Source of the DNA: Mediterraneibacter agrestimuris
Lineage (GTDB): Bacteria > Bacillota > Clostridia > Lachnospirales > Lachnospiraceae
Direction of reading: 5' to 3'
Assembly (NCBI RefSeq): GCF_943193195.1
Contig: NZ_CALPDG010000001.1
Span: forward strand, 186,001 to 250,000
DNA: 64,000 nucleotides
Shown: piece by piece, positions 8,484-17,101 of the stretch
Layout: each line of letters opens with the position of its first letter
Numbering within the stretch: the first letter of the stretch is position 1
Notes under the pieces: generated by a model
The model's input: the letters and a program-made list of their open reading frames with translations, nothing else
Told to the model about the DNA's origin: nothing
Database searches by the model: none
Translations under genes and position numbers: made by a program

Positions 8484-8630
8484 AACATACGTCACTTCTG
8501 AATTGTATACCCATCCGGGCATCCCATAATTCATGCCTGCGGTGAAAGGACGGATTCTTTTTTCCATCATGCGTTTTTACATACTTTGCTGCAAGTACAA
8601 AGTTCTGCACTGAACTGCTACCTAAATATT
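8484..8630. repeat. Dispersed intergenic repeat (GAATCCG/GGCATGAATTATGG type)
   Basis: Read on the minus strand this contains GTAGCAGTTCAG, CGCATGATGG, GAATCCGTCC, then GGCATGAATTATGGGATGCC. The last part recurs on the plus strand at about 61154-61173, the CGCATGATGG part near 29013-29024, and the GGTGAAAGG-GGATTCT part near 38170-38190. It occupies the upstream region of the rhomboid gene. Confidence 0.7.
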
Positions 8631-8637
8631 AGCTTTA

Positions 8638-9480
8638 TTATAGAATAGACTTCTCTTCTTGTCTATCTGTTTCCAGAATCAGATCACTCCATTGTCCCCA
8701 ACGTTTCCCTGGAAAATTCCGTACAGCTTTTCTCCAGACTGGCAGCCGGATACCCTCTTCACAGACAGCGCCCGCCACATGCATTTCATACTTTTTTTGA
8801 CTGTTAAATTGTCTTTCGTATTTTTCTGTTTCCTCATGTTCTTCTTCCTCTTCCAAACTAAATATATTCCCATAGTTTTCTTCTGTTTGTGTAACCTTTT
8901 TTTCCTTTTCTTCCTGCTCTTTCCGGCGTTCTTTCTCATGTCTTTCATATTCTCTCATAATACCTGATAAATCGCAGTGTTCCTGCAGCGTTGCCTTATG
9001 TAATTCATATGACAGAAAGATACCTTCTGTATCTTCATAATCCAACATCTTCACAAAATACTCTGACAATTCATGTAAAGCTGTACCCATTCCCCCGTTA
9101 TATCCCGGAAGATAACAAAAATAGCATTTATGGCCTTTACGGAAAATATACTCCGGCTGCAAAAGCAGACAATCTGAATTCAGCATATATTGCCGGAGTA
9201 CTTCTACTGTCCTAAGCAAGTCCCCGATAATTTCCTCAATATCCTTTTTCCTTATCCGTTTCTTCTCATACAACGCTTTCAATGAAGTAAGACCGCTGAT
9301 GTCATAGGAATAACGCCCCGCCCCTTCCACTTCGCATCCTTCTACCGGAAGCACACCTGTGATCTGATTTGATCTTAGCATAGGCATTTGATAATCTTCC
9401 GTATATTCTTCCTGCGTATAAATATGCATCCATACTTTACTCATCCCGGCTTCTATCTCCATCCGAATCGATTTCTCCAA
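8638..9480 (-). CDS. DUF6382-like protein at the end of the Tad locus
   Basis: A 280-residue protein whose N-terminal half resembles DUF6382, a domain usually followed by an FHA domain in Tad-type pilus loci (recalled, not checked). LLLQPEYIFRKGHKCYFCYLPGY is the clearest conserved stretch. The C-terminal part is a charged Glu/Lys helix (about 175-235) with no FHA domain visible, so this may be a shortened version. The start is TTG, with AGAGGTGA six bases upstream, and it overlaps the preceding TadE gene by 44 bases, indicating translational coupling. Probably a cytoplasmic accessory factor. Confidence 0.65.
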   Translation of the reverse strand: MEKSIRMEIEAGMSKVWMHIYTQEEYTEDYQMPMLRSNQITGVLPVEGCEVEGAGRYSYDISGLTSLKALYEKKRIRKKDIEEIIGDLLRTVEVLRQYMLNSDCLLLQPEYIFRKGHKCYFCYLPGYNGGMGTALHELSEYFVKMLDYEDTEGIFLSYELHKATLQEHCDLSGIMREYERHEKERRKEQEEKEKKVTQTEENYGNIFSLEEEEEHEETEKYERQFNSQKKYEMHVAGAVCEEGIRLPVWRKAVRNFPGKRWGQWSDLILETDRQEEKSIL

Positions 9481-9874
9481 CTCCCGTCACCTCTTTTATA
9501 CGAATCTTCTTTTCTGGTTTTAATACCGGTGCCTGCTGCCTCACCGACACTGATATCCTTCTATAGTTTGCAGCGGCTGAAACTGTCACCAATTTATCCG
9601 TAACCTCTACATCTACAGATGCATCCCCAAACAGAATCAGTTTTCCTGCAATCCTCTGCCTGCAGAATCCAGTCAAATCTGTTTGACCACTCTCATCCGG
9701 TTTTCTTTCTAACTGAGCGCCTAATACCGCAGTCTCTGCCGCCGCTCCGATTAGAATATTCTTATCGTGAAAATAAAAAACAGTGTATATGATCACCATA
9801 AAGACAGATAAGATTATGGGAATTATATAGGACAGCTCCACCGTGATCACACCTTTTACTGCCTTGTCCCTCAA
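9437..9874 (-). CDS. tadE: TadE-like pseudopilin
   Basis: A 145-residue TadE-type protein: a short basic N-terminus (MRDKAVKG), then VITVELSYIIPIILSVFMVIIYTVFYF, a type-IV-pilin-like membrane helix preceded by the usual T-x-E pattern, and a small extracytoplasmic domain. TadE proteins are minor pseudopilins needed for Flp pilus assembly and are processed by the prepilin peptidase, encoded just upstream with one base between stop and start. The downstream DUF6382 gene overlaps its 3' end. Confidence 0.85.
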   Translation of the reverse strand: MRDKAVKGVITVELSYIIPIILSVFMVIIYTVFYFHDKNILIGAAAETAVLGAQLERKPDESGQTDLTGFCRQRIAGKLILFGDASVDVEVTDKLVTVSAAANYRRISVSVRQQAPVLKPEKKIRIKEVTGVGEIDSDGDRSRDE

Positions 9875-9875
9875 C

Positions 9876-10325
9876 TTAAAATCCTCCTAATAACAGCACC
9901 GCCGCATACCCCATTCCCAAAAACGGAACAAAAGGCAGCATTGTTTTCCGTCTGAATTTGTGTCTGATAAGAACCGCCATAGCAGTCCCGGCAGCAAATG
10001 TAAACGTCACCGCCAATAAACTCAGCAGGTTCCAAAATCCGAGATAAATCCCCAATATCCCTATCAAAATACTGTCGCCGTATCCGAAGTTTTCTCCTGT
10101 TGCTTTACTGACTGCCAGAAACACAAGACCAACCGTACCACCCAGTACAATCAGAATTCCCGGCACTCCTCCCCATATTATCTGAAATCCAACTGCCAGG
10201 ATTCCACCCGCTGCCAAAAGCCAGATTGGAAGTCTTCTGCTTCGTATATCCACAATAGACAAACTACCCAAATAGAGCAGACACCCTGCCTGACTGATCT
10301 CATAAATCTGTGCAATTTCTCTCAT
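9876..10325 (-). CDS. tadV: Prepilin peptidase (A24, TadV/CpaA-like)
   Basis: A 149-residue polytopic membrane aspartic protease that cleaves the leader of Flp-type prepilins. The two catalytic aspartates are in DIRSRRLP (Asp26) and GYGDS (Asp84). At least five membrane segments are visible. The length fits the short TadV/CpaA form, which lacks the methylase domain of PilD. It lies between two TadE-like genes in the Tad operon, as expected for its substrates. Confidence 0.92.
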   Translation of the reverse strand: MREIAQIYEISQAGCLLYLGSLSIVDIRSRRLPIWLLAAGGILAVGFQIIWGGVPGILIVLGGTVGLVFLAVSKATGENFGYGDSILIGILGIYLGFWNLLSLLAVTFTFAAGTAMAVLIRHKFRRKTMLPFVPFLGMGYAAVLLLGGF

Positions 10326-10344
10326 AATCCCTCATAATCCTCCT

Positions 10345-11154
10345 TTACTGCCCGCATTTGCTGCATGCACTCATCCCCTGGCACTCCCCCTTTTTCACAG
10401 AATAAACTGTCCTTTTTAAACTGCTGCAGTTTAATGAATTGTGATACTTATTCCCGTAATCTGTAATATAAACACCCGCAGACGCACCCCCATGCACACA
10501 CTGCTCACAGGCATGATATTTTCCTCCGGCTTCATTCCGCAGATCAGACATTCCCGAATATGGCACAAAACGGATTGACAATTTCAGATAATTGCACTGG
10601 TAATTTGTATGATATACCCCTCCCGTTTCTGTCACATATACAATCTTGCCGCTGTCACTGTCCAATTCGGAATTTTTATATCCGTTCCATGCCTTAACTA
10701 AAAAACTGTCTCTGCATTTCATCCCCATATTTGTAAACTTTGGAAAAGGAAGTCTGACCTTATAATCCAACTCCACATGTATCACTCCGCTATCAGATTC
10801 ATACCACGACCGCCAACAGTGAATTCCTGAACTTCCGCCCTCCACAATACTTCGTTCCAAACGTTCTGATCCGATAATCTGTACCAAATCTGATTTCATC
10901 TTAATAGGATTAAAAACAGGAAGTACCGCCATGTCTTCTGCCGCTGCTTTTGCCGCTCCCTGTGCCGCAGAACTCACTGTCAGACGAATTGCCTGAATTT
11001 CCAGTATATAGATTAATGACAGAATTGCAAACAAAAATAACGGCAGTGTAAGCGCTGCTTCTGCTGTGACGCTTCCCTGCATCTTTTTCCTTGAGTCCGG
11101 TACAGATGCCCCTTCCCGGTTGGTATACGGTTTGTTGTAAAATTGTGCCATCAC
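10345..11154 (-). CDS. TadE-like pilus protein with two C-terminal Cys/His modules
   Basis: A 269-residue protein. GSVTAEAALTLPLFLFAILSLIYILE (about 27-52) is a TadE/pilin-type helix with the T-x-E pattern. After about 120 extracytoplasmic residues come two tandem modules: YHTNYQCNYLK...KYHACEQC (about 184-220) and YHNSLNCSSLKRT...CSKCG (about 238-268). Each has the YHxxxxC...CxxC layout of small zinc-binding motifs resembling the Ada metal site. This suggests a surface pseudopilin carrying metal-binding or disulfide-stabilised knobs; that is inference. It precedes the prepilin peptidase gene by 19 bases. Confidence 0.8.
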   Translation of the reverse strand: MMAQFYNKPYTNREGASVPDSRKKMQGSVTAEAALTLPLFLFAILSLIYILEIQAIRLTVSSAAQGAAKAAAEDMAVLPVFNPIKMKSDLVQIIGSERLERSIVEGGSSGIHCWRSWYESDSGVIHVELDYKVRLPFPKFTNMGMKCRDSFLVKAWNGYKNSELDSDSGKIVYVTETGGVYHTNYQCNYLKLSIRFVPYSGMSDLRNEAGGKYHACEQCVHGGASAGVYITDYGNKYHNSLNCSSLKRTVYSVKKGECQGMSACSKCGQ

Positions 11155-11244
11155 AGATTATCCTTTCTTATTTATTAATTATTGTGGGTATCCTGTCTGC
11201 AGGGAATTCAGACAGTTTAGAATGAAAGGGCATCTATGCCGGAC

Positions 11245-12627
11245 TCAAAGATATCCGAAATATGCCTGAAATGTATAACTGTAGCCGCTCCACATATCAG
11301 CTTTATTTTGTAGTTTCATTTTTGTGACACAAGCATCCGCCCTAAAATACTCCAGCCCCTTTTCAAACCTTAGATTCTGTTCTAACCGGTCCAGTACCCG
11401 CATATTCAAGTCAGTTTCATCTTTCAAGTGCAGTAGTATCTGTAAATACTGCCCGTAATTTAATCCTTCTTCTGCATCTGCCCCTTCATACCCGGCATCT
11501 GATCCCCAGAATGTAAACACTCCAGAAAGAGGAAGCTGCCAGTTTTGTGAATTCTTCACCAGCGCCGCTCTTCTGCCCGCCAGAAGAGTCCGCAGATCCA
11601 CCACACTTTCTCCAAAACACCATACAAGAAGTATCAACTGTTTCAGAGCGTCTTTGGCTTCTGGGCGCAGACTCACGGCTGCTAACGCAGCCGCCATAGT
11701 CTCTGCTTCTCCTTGTTTACCAGAATCTATTGCCAGATGTGCATAATTTAACCCCATTCTGACTAATAACATCTGATTGACAACGTCCTTCAAATTTTCC
11801 GCGTCACTTTCTTTTCCGCTGATCAGATATTCAATTTCATAATCCAGATTTCGGGTTTCTGATTTCTGTTCTACAGCAGAACTAAACATTTTCAGTATGT
11901 ACTGTTCAAATAATAACTTCTCAGCCTGTCCGTTTACCCTGCTCCTGGCTGGAAATGTCCCCCTGCCGGCATGCCTGCTTCTGCAAGATACCAATTTCTC
12001 CTGCCCCACATATTTTCCTGACAGTTCAAATCTCTCCGGCAAAACAAGGGACAAAATGCCAGTTTTACGGATTTCCAGTATTCCGGTATTTTCCTCTGGA
12101 AGCATTTCCTCTCCATGAGACAACACTTGATCCAACTGTTCAGAAACTTCTTCGCCTTGTATTTTTTGTTCCTGCCATGCGGCACACAATCCAGTCACAT
12201 CCTGAAGAACCCCCATACCGGTCTGTGTTTCCATATATTCAAGCATCTGTTCCCGAAATGCCTGTCCATTATTATCAGTAAGAAACTGTATATCTGTGAT
12301 CGTCTGTTCAATCCCCATACTTCCGTAATGTGACATTCTGTTTATAATTTGCTGCTCTTCAAACTGCCCGGTTCCATAAGTCATATCAAACGCAAAAACT
12401 TTATATTCCTCCAACAGCTCTTTATGGTATTCTCCGAATACAGAAAACAGTGCGTTATCTACCGCTATTCTCTTTAAATTCTTAGTTGTCTGGATTTGCG
12501 CACTTTGTGATATTGCCAGAATAAACGAGACAAGAAGTACAAATATCAAACTTAAAAATGCTGTAATCTCGCCTTTTTTCTTTTTCATCTCATCATATCC
12601 ATATCTGTTATATTCCTGAGCTCTCAC
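11245..12627 (-). CDS. DUF5702 (TadG-like) pilus-locus protein
   Basis: A 460-residue protein with an N-terminal pilin-like helix (GEITAFLSLIFVLLVSFILAISQSAQIQ, about 18-45) and a large extracytoplasmic domain. The phrases RIAVDNALFSVFGEYHKELLEEYKVFAFD and WSGYSYTFQAYFGYL agree with the DUF5702 family, which occurs in Firmicute Tad loci in the place of TadG. Its start overlaps the flp gene by 20 bases, so the genes are coupled. A 90-base gap separates it from the next gene. Probably a minor pseudopilin or surface component of the pilus. Confidence 0.8.
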   Translation of the reverse strand: MRAQEYNRYGYDEMKKKKGEITAFLSLIFVLLVSFILAISQSAQIQTTKNLKRIAVDNALFSVFGEYHKELLEEYKVFAFDMTYGTGQFEEQQIINRMSHYGSMGIEQTITDIQFLTDNNGQAFREQMLEYMETQTGMGVLQDVTGLCAAWQEQKIQGEEVSEQLDQVLSHGEEMLPEENTGILEIRKTGILSLVLPERFELSGKYVGQEKLVSCRSRHAGRGTFPARSRVNGQAEKLLFEQYILKMFSSAVEQKSETRNLDYEIEYLISGKESDAENLKDVVNQMLLVRMGLNYAHLAIDSGKQGEAETMAAALAAVSLRPEAKDALKQLILLVWCFGESVVDLRTLLAGRRAALVKNSQNWQLPLSGVFTFWGSDAGYEGADAEEGLNYGQYLQILLHLKDETDLNMRVLDRLEQNLRFEKGLEYFRADACVTKMKLQNKADMWSGYSYTFQAYFGYL

Positions 12628-12817
12628 TCGTAATCTTCTGAAATATAGTATTGACCAGATTAGTTAGCTGTGTCTTGAAGATCAAAACAAGCGCAATAAT
12701 AACGACGAGTATCAGCAGCATCTCTATAACTGATAACCCCGAATCATCTTTTAGAATCTGAATTCCATCTCTTACCTTCTGTCTGATCCTCCATCCAATA
12801 ATCTGTAATTTAATCAT
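12608..12817 (-). CDS. flp: Flp-type major pilin (Flp1-like)
   Basis: A small pilin of about 69 residues: a basic leader (KLQIIGWRIRQKVRDGIQILKDDSG), then LSVIEMLLILVVIIALVLIFKTQLTNLVNTIF. The Glu of VIEML lies at the fifth position after the probable G/L processing site, as in type-IV-like pilins, so TadV would cut after DDSG. An ATG at 12829 touches GGAGGA with one base of spacing; the next ATG at 12817 has 13 bases and is preferred, though neither is ideal. Short length and position between tadC and DUF5702 fit the major subunit of the pilus. Confidence 0.85.
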   Translation of the reverse strand: MIKLQIIGWRIRQKVRDGIQILKDDSGLSVIEMLLILVVIIALVLIFKTQLTNLVNTIFQKITSESSGI

Positions 12818-12888
12818 CCTTATATCCATTCCTCCACTTTATACTTTATTTTTCTTATTCTTTCTGCTATCCTCTCCGCTTCACATCT

Positions 12889-12906
12889 GTTACTGTGCAC
12901 AGTAAC
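12889..12906. repeat. Perfect 18-bp palindrome of the dispersed GTTACTG repeat family
   Basis: GTTACTGTGCACAGTAAC is its own reverse complement and abuts the stop codon of the tadC-like gene inside the Tad operon. Related sequence occurs at 42928-42962 (split by an insertion) and as a half-site at 1424-1434. Confidence 0.8.
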
Positions 12907-14148
12907 TCACATCTGCATTGAGAAGAATGCCGGGATGACAATGATTGCCAGAACCATACCAAACATCAGGAACATAGGAAGAAGCAGTTTTGTTCCCGCC
13001 TCCTCTCCCAGCTTTCTTGCAAGGCTTTTTCGTTCCTCAAATGTACCTGCTGCCTCCTGTTTCAGCAAATCTGTCAGCCCCTTTGTTCCTTTTTTCATAT
13101 TCTGCGAAAGCAGTGTTCCAAACTTCCTATATACTGTCAATCCGCACCGCTCTCCAAACTTTTCGTAGCACTCACTTTCCGATGCTCCGCTTTGTATCTC
13201 ATGCATGGTATAGAGCATTTCTTCATATATTGCCCGTTTTTCTTTTTCCTTTTCCCTGTTCCGATAATCCTCTGCTAATTTAAACCATACCTTTCGTACC
13301 GGCATTCCTGCCCCCAGATAAAGTGTAAACCGGTTAATAACCTGTGGATAATCCAGTTCCAGCTGCCTCATCCGATCTTCTTCCCTCTCTTTCTTCTTCC
13401 GGCGGTCAAAAGCATACATCGACAAGGATAACGCAGTTCCAAGAAGAAGCAGCCCCGCCGCCCGGTAGTCAGTTACACGTCTCCACACAACACTCATTTC
13501 ACCGACCTTATCTGGAAGAGGCATTTCACTGTCCTCTTTTGTTTCCGCATGCAGCCTGTCCAGTTCTTCATTTAATTTTTGAAACCACTTTTCTTCTCCC
13601 GAAAGTTTCGGTGTAAATAAATTTGCATAAAAGGTATACTGTGCCTTTGCTTCTTTGTAATTTAAAAATGCATCCAGTTTCACAAGTGTTCCATTCTTAT
13701 TTAATGCTTCCGTCTGAAGCTCGCCCTGCAGATTCATCACCTCATAATTATCCAATTCCCATGTAACTGTAATTCCACTGTCTGGAAGCTTAGTGATCAG
13801 GTTCAAATCACTTCTGACTTCATCAAGCCTCTGATTCTCTCCCAGTATAAGCGTCTCTAGTTCTTCTTCCGCCTCCTTGAATTTTACTTGAATCTCTTCC
13901 CGGGTAAACTGTTCTTCTTCAATTTCTACTGTAATTTTCTCTTCGGCTTCCCCAATCCGGACCTCCCACTCCTCTTCCCGCTTTCCTCCGCCCGGTTGGT
14001 TCCGCTCTAAAGTTATAAGCCCTCTTTCATTCTGCGGAAGCGTCTGACTGTTATCTGTCAGAAAGAGGATTCCCGCCGCGGTTCCTGTCACGGTAACTAA
14101 TGCCGCCATCTTCACATATATTCTGTTTTCTTTCCATTTCAAAAACAT
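12907..14148 (-). CDS. tadC: TadC-like inner-membrane platform protein with extracytoplasmic insert
   Basis: A 413-residue protein. The C-terminal half (about 220-413) is a type II secretion F domain: LELDYPQVINRFTLYLGAGMPVRKVW, then SECYEKFGERCGLTVYRKFGTLLSQNMKKG, and terminal membrane helix LLLPMFLMFGMVLAIIVIPAFF. The N-terminal half is unusual: a membrane helix (about 13-31) followed by about 180 residues, rich in Glu, that would lie outside the membrane, before the next helix at about 228-245. With TadB it would form the platform on which the TadA ATPase works. It follows tadB by 46 bases. Confidence 0.85.
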   Translation of the reverse strand: MFLKWKENRIYVKMAALVTVTGTAAGILFLTDNSQTLPQNERGLITLERNQPGGGKREEEWEVRIGEAEEKITVEIEEEQFTREEIQVKFKEAEEELETLILGENQRLDEVRSDLNLITKLPDSGITVTWELDNYEVMNLQGELQTEALNKNGTLVKLDAFLNYKEAKAQYTFYANLFTPKLSGEEKWFQKLNEELDRLHAETKEDSEMPLPDKVGEMSVVWRRVTDYRAAGLLLLGTALSLSMYAFDRRKKKEREEDRMRQLELDYPQVINRFTLYLGAGMPVRKVWFKLAEDYRNREKEKEKRAIYEEMLYTMHEIQSGASESECYEKFGERCGLTVYRKFGTLLSQNMKKGTKGLTDLLKQEAAGTFEERKSLARKLGEEAGTKLLLPMFLMFGMVLAIIVIPAFFSMQM

Positions 14149-14194
14149 TGCAGCCTCCTTTTATACTCCTCTCTATTACCTGTTCGATCATCCT

Positions 14195-14881
14195 TTATAC
14201 TTCAATCCTGGTAATACGGACACCCATCTGAAATGCATACAGATATATTCCAAGACATCCGCTCATCAATAAAATACCAGCCGGATTTCCATACAGTACT
14301 GATAAAAATTCCGGGAATGCCAGACGCATATAAAAAACCATTCCCAACGGTATCACACACATAATCCTGAATTCCAATGTCTTCGATGCCAGTAGTGTCT
14401 GAATCTCCCGCTCCGTTTCAATCTTGCCTGAAATAATCCTTACGGTCTCCCGTAAAATACTGATGCTGTCCCCACCAGTCCTTTTAGCGGCTGCAAATAC
14501 AGTAACAAAATTCTTCACATCCTCCTGCTGTACCCGGTTTTCAAAACCCTTCAGTACTTGTTCCACAGACAGATTCATCTTTAATTCCCGCCCCATCCTT
14601 TCATATTCTGTCCGAATCCGGCATTCTTCTGGGTACAAGGGCATTAGTTCTTTTTCCGTTTCTCTGATTGCATTTTCCACAGAATAGCCTGTCTTCAAAA
14701 GAGATGCCAGTATCTGAATACTATTCTGAAACTGACTGCGGAATTCCATTTCTTTCTTGCGGCACCGCTCTTCCCTCCATTCATGCAGATAGATCACTCC
14801 CACGGGACAAAGCACAATAACCGATGCTATCGAATCGTAAAATAAATATGCAAATAACCCGATCAGACCGATTGCCTGCAA
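14195..14881 (-). CDS. tadB: TadB-like inner-membrane platform protein
   Basis: A 228-residue type II secretion F-domain protein. Two N-terminal membrane segments are followed by FRSQFQNSIQILASLLKTGYSVENAIRETEKEL and the conserved FVTVFAAAKRTGGDSISILRETVRIISGKIETEREIQTLLASKTLEFRIM, then C-terminal helices. It pairs with the TadC-like protein to form the pilus assembly platform. The start appears to be TTG; the only visible Shine-Dalgarno (AAGGA) lies 15 bases upstream, overlapping the tadA stop, so translation is probably coupled to tadA. Confidence 0.87.
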   Translation of the reverse strand: MQAIGLIGLFAYLFYDSIASVIVLCPVGVIYLHEWREERCRKKEMEFRSQFQNSIQILASLLKTGYSVENAIRETEKELMPLYPEECRIRTEYERMGRELKMNLSVEQVLKGFENRVQQEDVKNFVTVFAAAKRTGGDSISILRETVRIISGKIETEREIQTLLASKTLEFRIMCVIPLGMVFYMRLAFPEFLSVLYGNPAGILLMSGCLGIYLYAFQMGVRITRIEV

Positions 14882-14900
14882 TATAGCAAAAACATATTCC

Positions 14901-16079
14901 TTACAGCCGATATCCTGCTGCCAGCAGCTTGTCCCGGTAAGCCAATTCTTCCACCTTCACAAGTGTTCCTTTAATTTTGTCACCATCCATCCCCTCCTCC
15001 CTAAATTCATACAAGGTCTGCATCTGAATCCTCCCATCTTCATATCCCAACACTTCTGCAATCTCCAACACGCGCCGGCTCTTATCTCTAAGCCTTCCCA
15101 AATGAATGATAATATCCAGCGCCGATGCAATCTGTCTCTGAATCGCAATCAATGGCAGATCAATTCCCATCATCATCATCGTTTCCAGACGATGCAGCAT
15201 ATCCGCCGGATTGTTGGCATGCCCTGTTGACATTGAACCGCTGTGACCGTTAAGCATCGCAGAAGATATCATGTCCACCGTTTCTTCCCCCCGTACCTCT
15301 CCCACAATGATTCGGTCCGGTCTCATACGCAGCGCTGACTTGATCAAATCACGGATCGTCACAGCTCCTTCTCCTTCCAGATTGGCATTCCTTGCCTCCA
15401 GCCGTACCAGATTCTCTACACCTCTAATCTGCAGCTCCGCATTATCTTCAATTGTAATAATTCTTTCATCTTTCGGTATATAATCAGACATTGCATTCAA
15501 AAATGTCGTTTTTCCCGCACCAGTTCCGCCGCTCACAAAAATATTATATTTCGCCCCCACAAGTGTCTCTAAAAAGCTGGCTGCTTCTTGACTGATGCTT
15601 TTCCATGCAATCAATTTCCCTATCGTCACCTTCTCTTTCGGAAATTTCCGAATTGTCATTATCGGACCATTGAGAGCCACGGGCCTCAGTACTACATTGA
15701 CACGAGAACCATCATCCAATCTGGCATCCACTATCGGGGACAGCTCATTGACATAACGGTCCGTTCCCGCCACAATCTGCTGAATCACATCTTCCAGCTT
15801 ACTCTGAGACATGAATCTTCTGTCAGATTTCACGATTTGTCCGTTCCTCTCCAGAAAAATATCATCTGTGCCATTAATCATAATCTCTGTAACTGTTTCA
15901 TCCTCCACAAGTTCCTGCAAAATATCCAACTTCCGAAAGGAATGAAACAACTGTCTGCTTAAAGCAATCTGCTTTTGAAGTGGAATGTACTCCTCTTTTG
16001 CCTCTTCCTGCAGAATTTCATGAATCAAATCTGTCAGTTCATCGTCTCCGATATCTCTGGTCAAGTCCAGCTTGTCCAA
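14901..16079 (-). CDS. tadA: Tad pilus assembly ATPase (CpaF/TadA)
   Basis: A cytoplasmic secretion ATPase of the VirB11/CpaF group that powers Flp pilus extrusion. It has the N-terminal domain LTRDIGDDELTDLIHEIL, ETVTEIMINGTDDIFLERNG, Walker A GGTGAGKT (184-191), the Asp box ITIEDNAELQI, Walker B RIIVGEVRGEE and the His box NGHSGSMSTGHANNP. The TTG at 16079 lacks a Shine-Dalgarno, and coding-like sequence (ILKEEQLYERV) continues upstream to an ATA at 16112 that overlaps the tadZ stop codon. The real start may therefore be non-canonical or coupled. Confidence 0.93.
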   Translation of the reverse strand: MDKLDLTRDIGDDELTDLIHEILQEEAKEEYIPLQKQIALSRQLFHSFRKLDILQELVEDETVTEIMINGTDDIFLERNGQIVKSDRRFMSQSKLEDVIQQIVAGTDRYVNELSPIVDARLDDGSRVNVVLRPVALNGPIMTIRKFPKEKVTIGKLIAWKSISQEAASFLETLVGAKYNIFVSGGTGAGKTTFLNAMSDYIPKDERIITIEDNAELQIRGVENLVRLEARNANLEGEGAVTIRDLIKSALRMRPDRIIVGEVRGEETVDMISSAMLNGHSGSMSTGHANNPADMLHRLETMMMMGIDLPLIAIQRQIASALDIIIHLGRLRDKSRRVLEIAEVLGYEDGRIQMQTLYEFREEGMDGDKIKGTLVKVEELAYRDKLLAAGYRL

Positions 16080-16105
16080 TACCCGCTCATATAGTTGTTC
16101 TTCTT

Positions 16106-17101
16106 TTAATATGCGCGCCTTACTCCCTCCCTTCTCTGCAAATGTTCCGGTGCCCTACCGGCACTCTTACTGCTCTCAGTCTTGATTACCCTTTTCTTCC
16201 TTAAAAGCTTCTGCACTGTCTTTTCCAGAATCTCTTCCATACCAGTTTTTCTTAAACTCTCTGTATACTGTGTCAGCTTCGCCATAGAAATTGATTCATC
16301 AATATACGGTGTATAGATAACATCACACGCTTTCAAAATTTCAAACAGTCCATCCACACAATCGCCGATATCCAGAATCACCTTTCCGTAAATGCATTCC
16401 CTCCGAATCCGTTCCAGAAGTCCCAGCCATTCATCCTTCTTCACTGCTTTTAAATCCTGTAGATAAAGCATTGGATAAATGTAATCCAGATTTTCTCTCT
16501 GTCCAGCCATTGTACTGATGCGAATACCGAGGTTACCTCTCCCCTGCCGATGATAATAAAGCAGATCCCCCAGATTTCCCTCCGGCTTTTCCCGAAAATA
16601 AAACTCTTCTCCTGAATATTCTTCCAAATTGAGATAGAGGACGGATTCCTTTTCCGCCAGTTTCTTTCCCATACCAATTGCAAACCTAGTCTTTCCGATT
16701 CTGTGAACCGGCGAATACACACCGATGACTGCTCCGTTTGTCCCAACAGTTACTGATTCAGGATCCCGCTCCTGTTCCGCTGCATTTTTAAATATCTGCG
16801 TCCAGATCGCATCTGCACTCTGATATCGAAGAACTCCATTTTCTCCATCCGGCAGCAGCTTATTGTCCCGAATAAGTACATATCTGGAATCAGCCGGTAT
16901 CTTTTCTCTCTCTTCTTTTAGATACTCGCCTGCAATAAGCAGAATATGGATTTTTTTCTGTTCTGAAAACTTCCTGAGTTCCTCCAGGGTATAAAACAGA
17001 TATAACTGTACCCCCGCCTCATGCTTACTGCTGAATATCTGCAGCAGATTTTTTGCATACTGCTTTTCACGGTCGCAGATTACTAAATTTCTTCCATACA
17101 A
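16106..17101 (-). CDS. tadZ: TadZ/CpaE-like pilus positioning protein with degenerate P-loop
   Basis: About 331 residues: an N-terminal receiver-like fold (LVICDREKQYAKNLLQIFSSKHEAGVQLYLF...ILLIAG) and a MinD/ParA-type domain. The P-loop reads GVYSPVHRIGKTRFAIGMG, a deviant Walker A keeping GKT but lacking the signature lysine, as in many TadZ proteins. Such proteins place the Tad machine in the cell. An upstream in-frame extension to 17269 overlaps the promoter; the TTG at 17101, with a perfect AGGAGG at 17108-17113, is the likely start. It is the first gene of the Tad operon. Confidence 0.85.
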   Translation of the reverse strand: MYGRNLVICDREKQYAKNLLQIFSSKHEAGVQLYLFYTLEELRKFSEQKKIHILLIAGEYLKEEREKIPADSRYVLIRDNKLLPDGENGVLRYQSADAIWTQIFKNAAEQERDPESVTVGTNGAVIGVYSPVHRIGKTRFAIGMGKKLAEKESVLYLNLEEYSGEEFYFREKPEGNLGDLLYYHRQGRGNLGIRISTMAGQRENLDYIYPMLYLQDLKAVKKDEWLGLLERIRRECIYGKVILDIGDCVDGLFEILKACDVIYTPYIDESISMAKLTQYTESLRKTGMEEILEKTVQKLLRKKRVIKTESSKSAGRAPEHLQRREGVRRAY

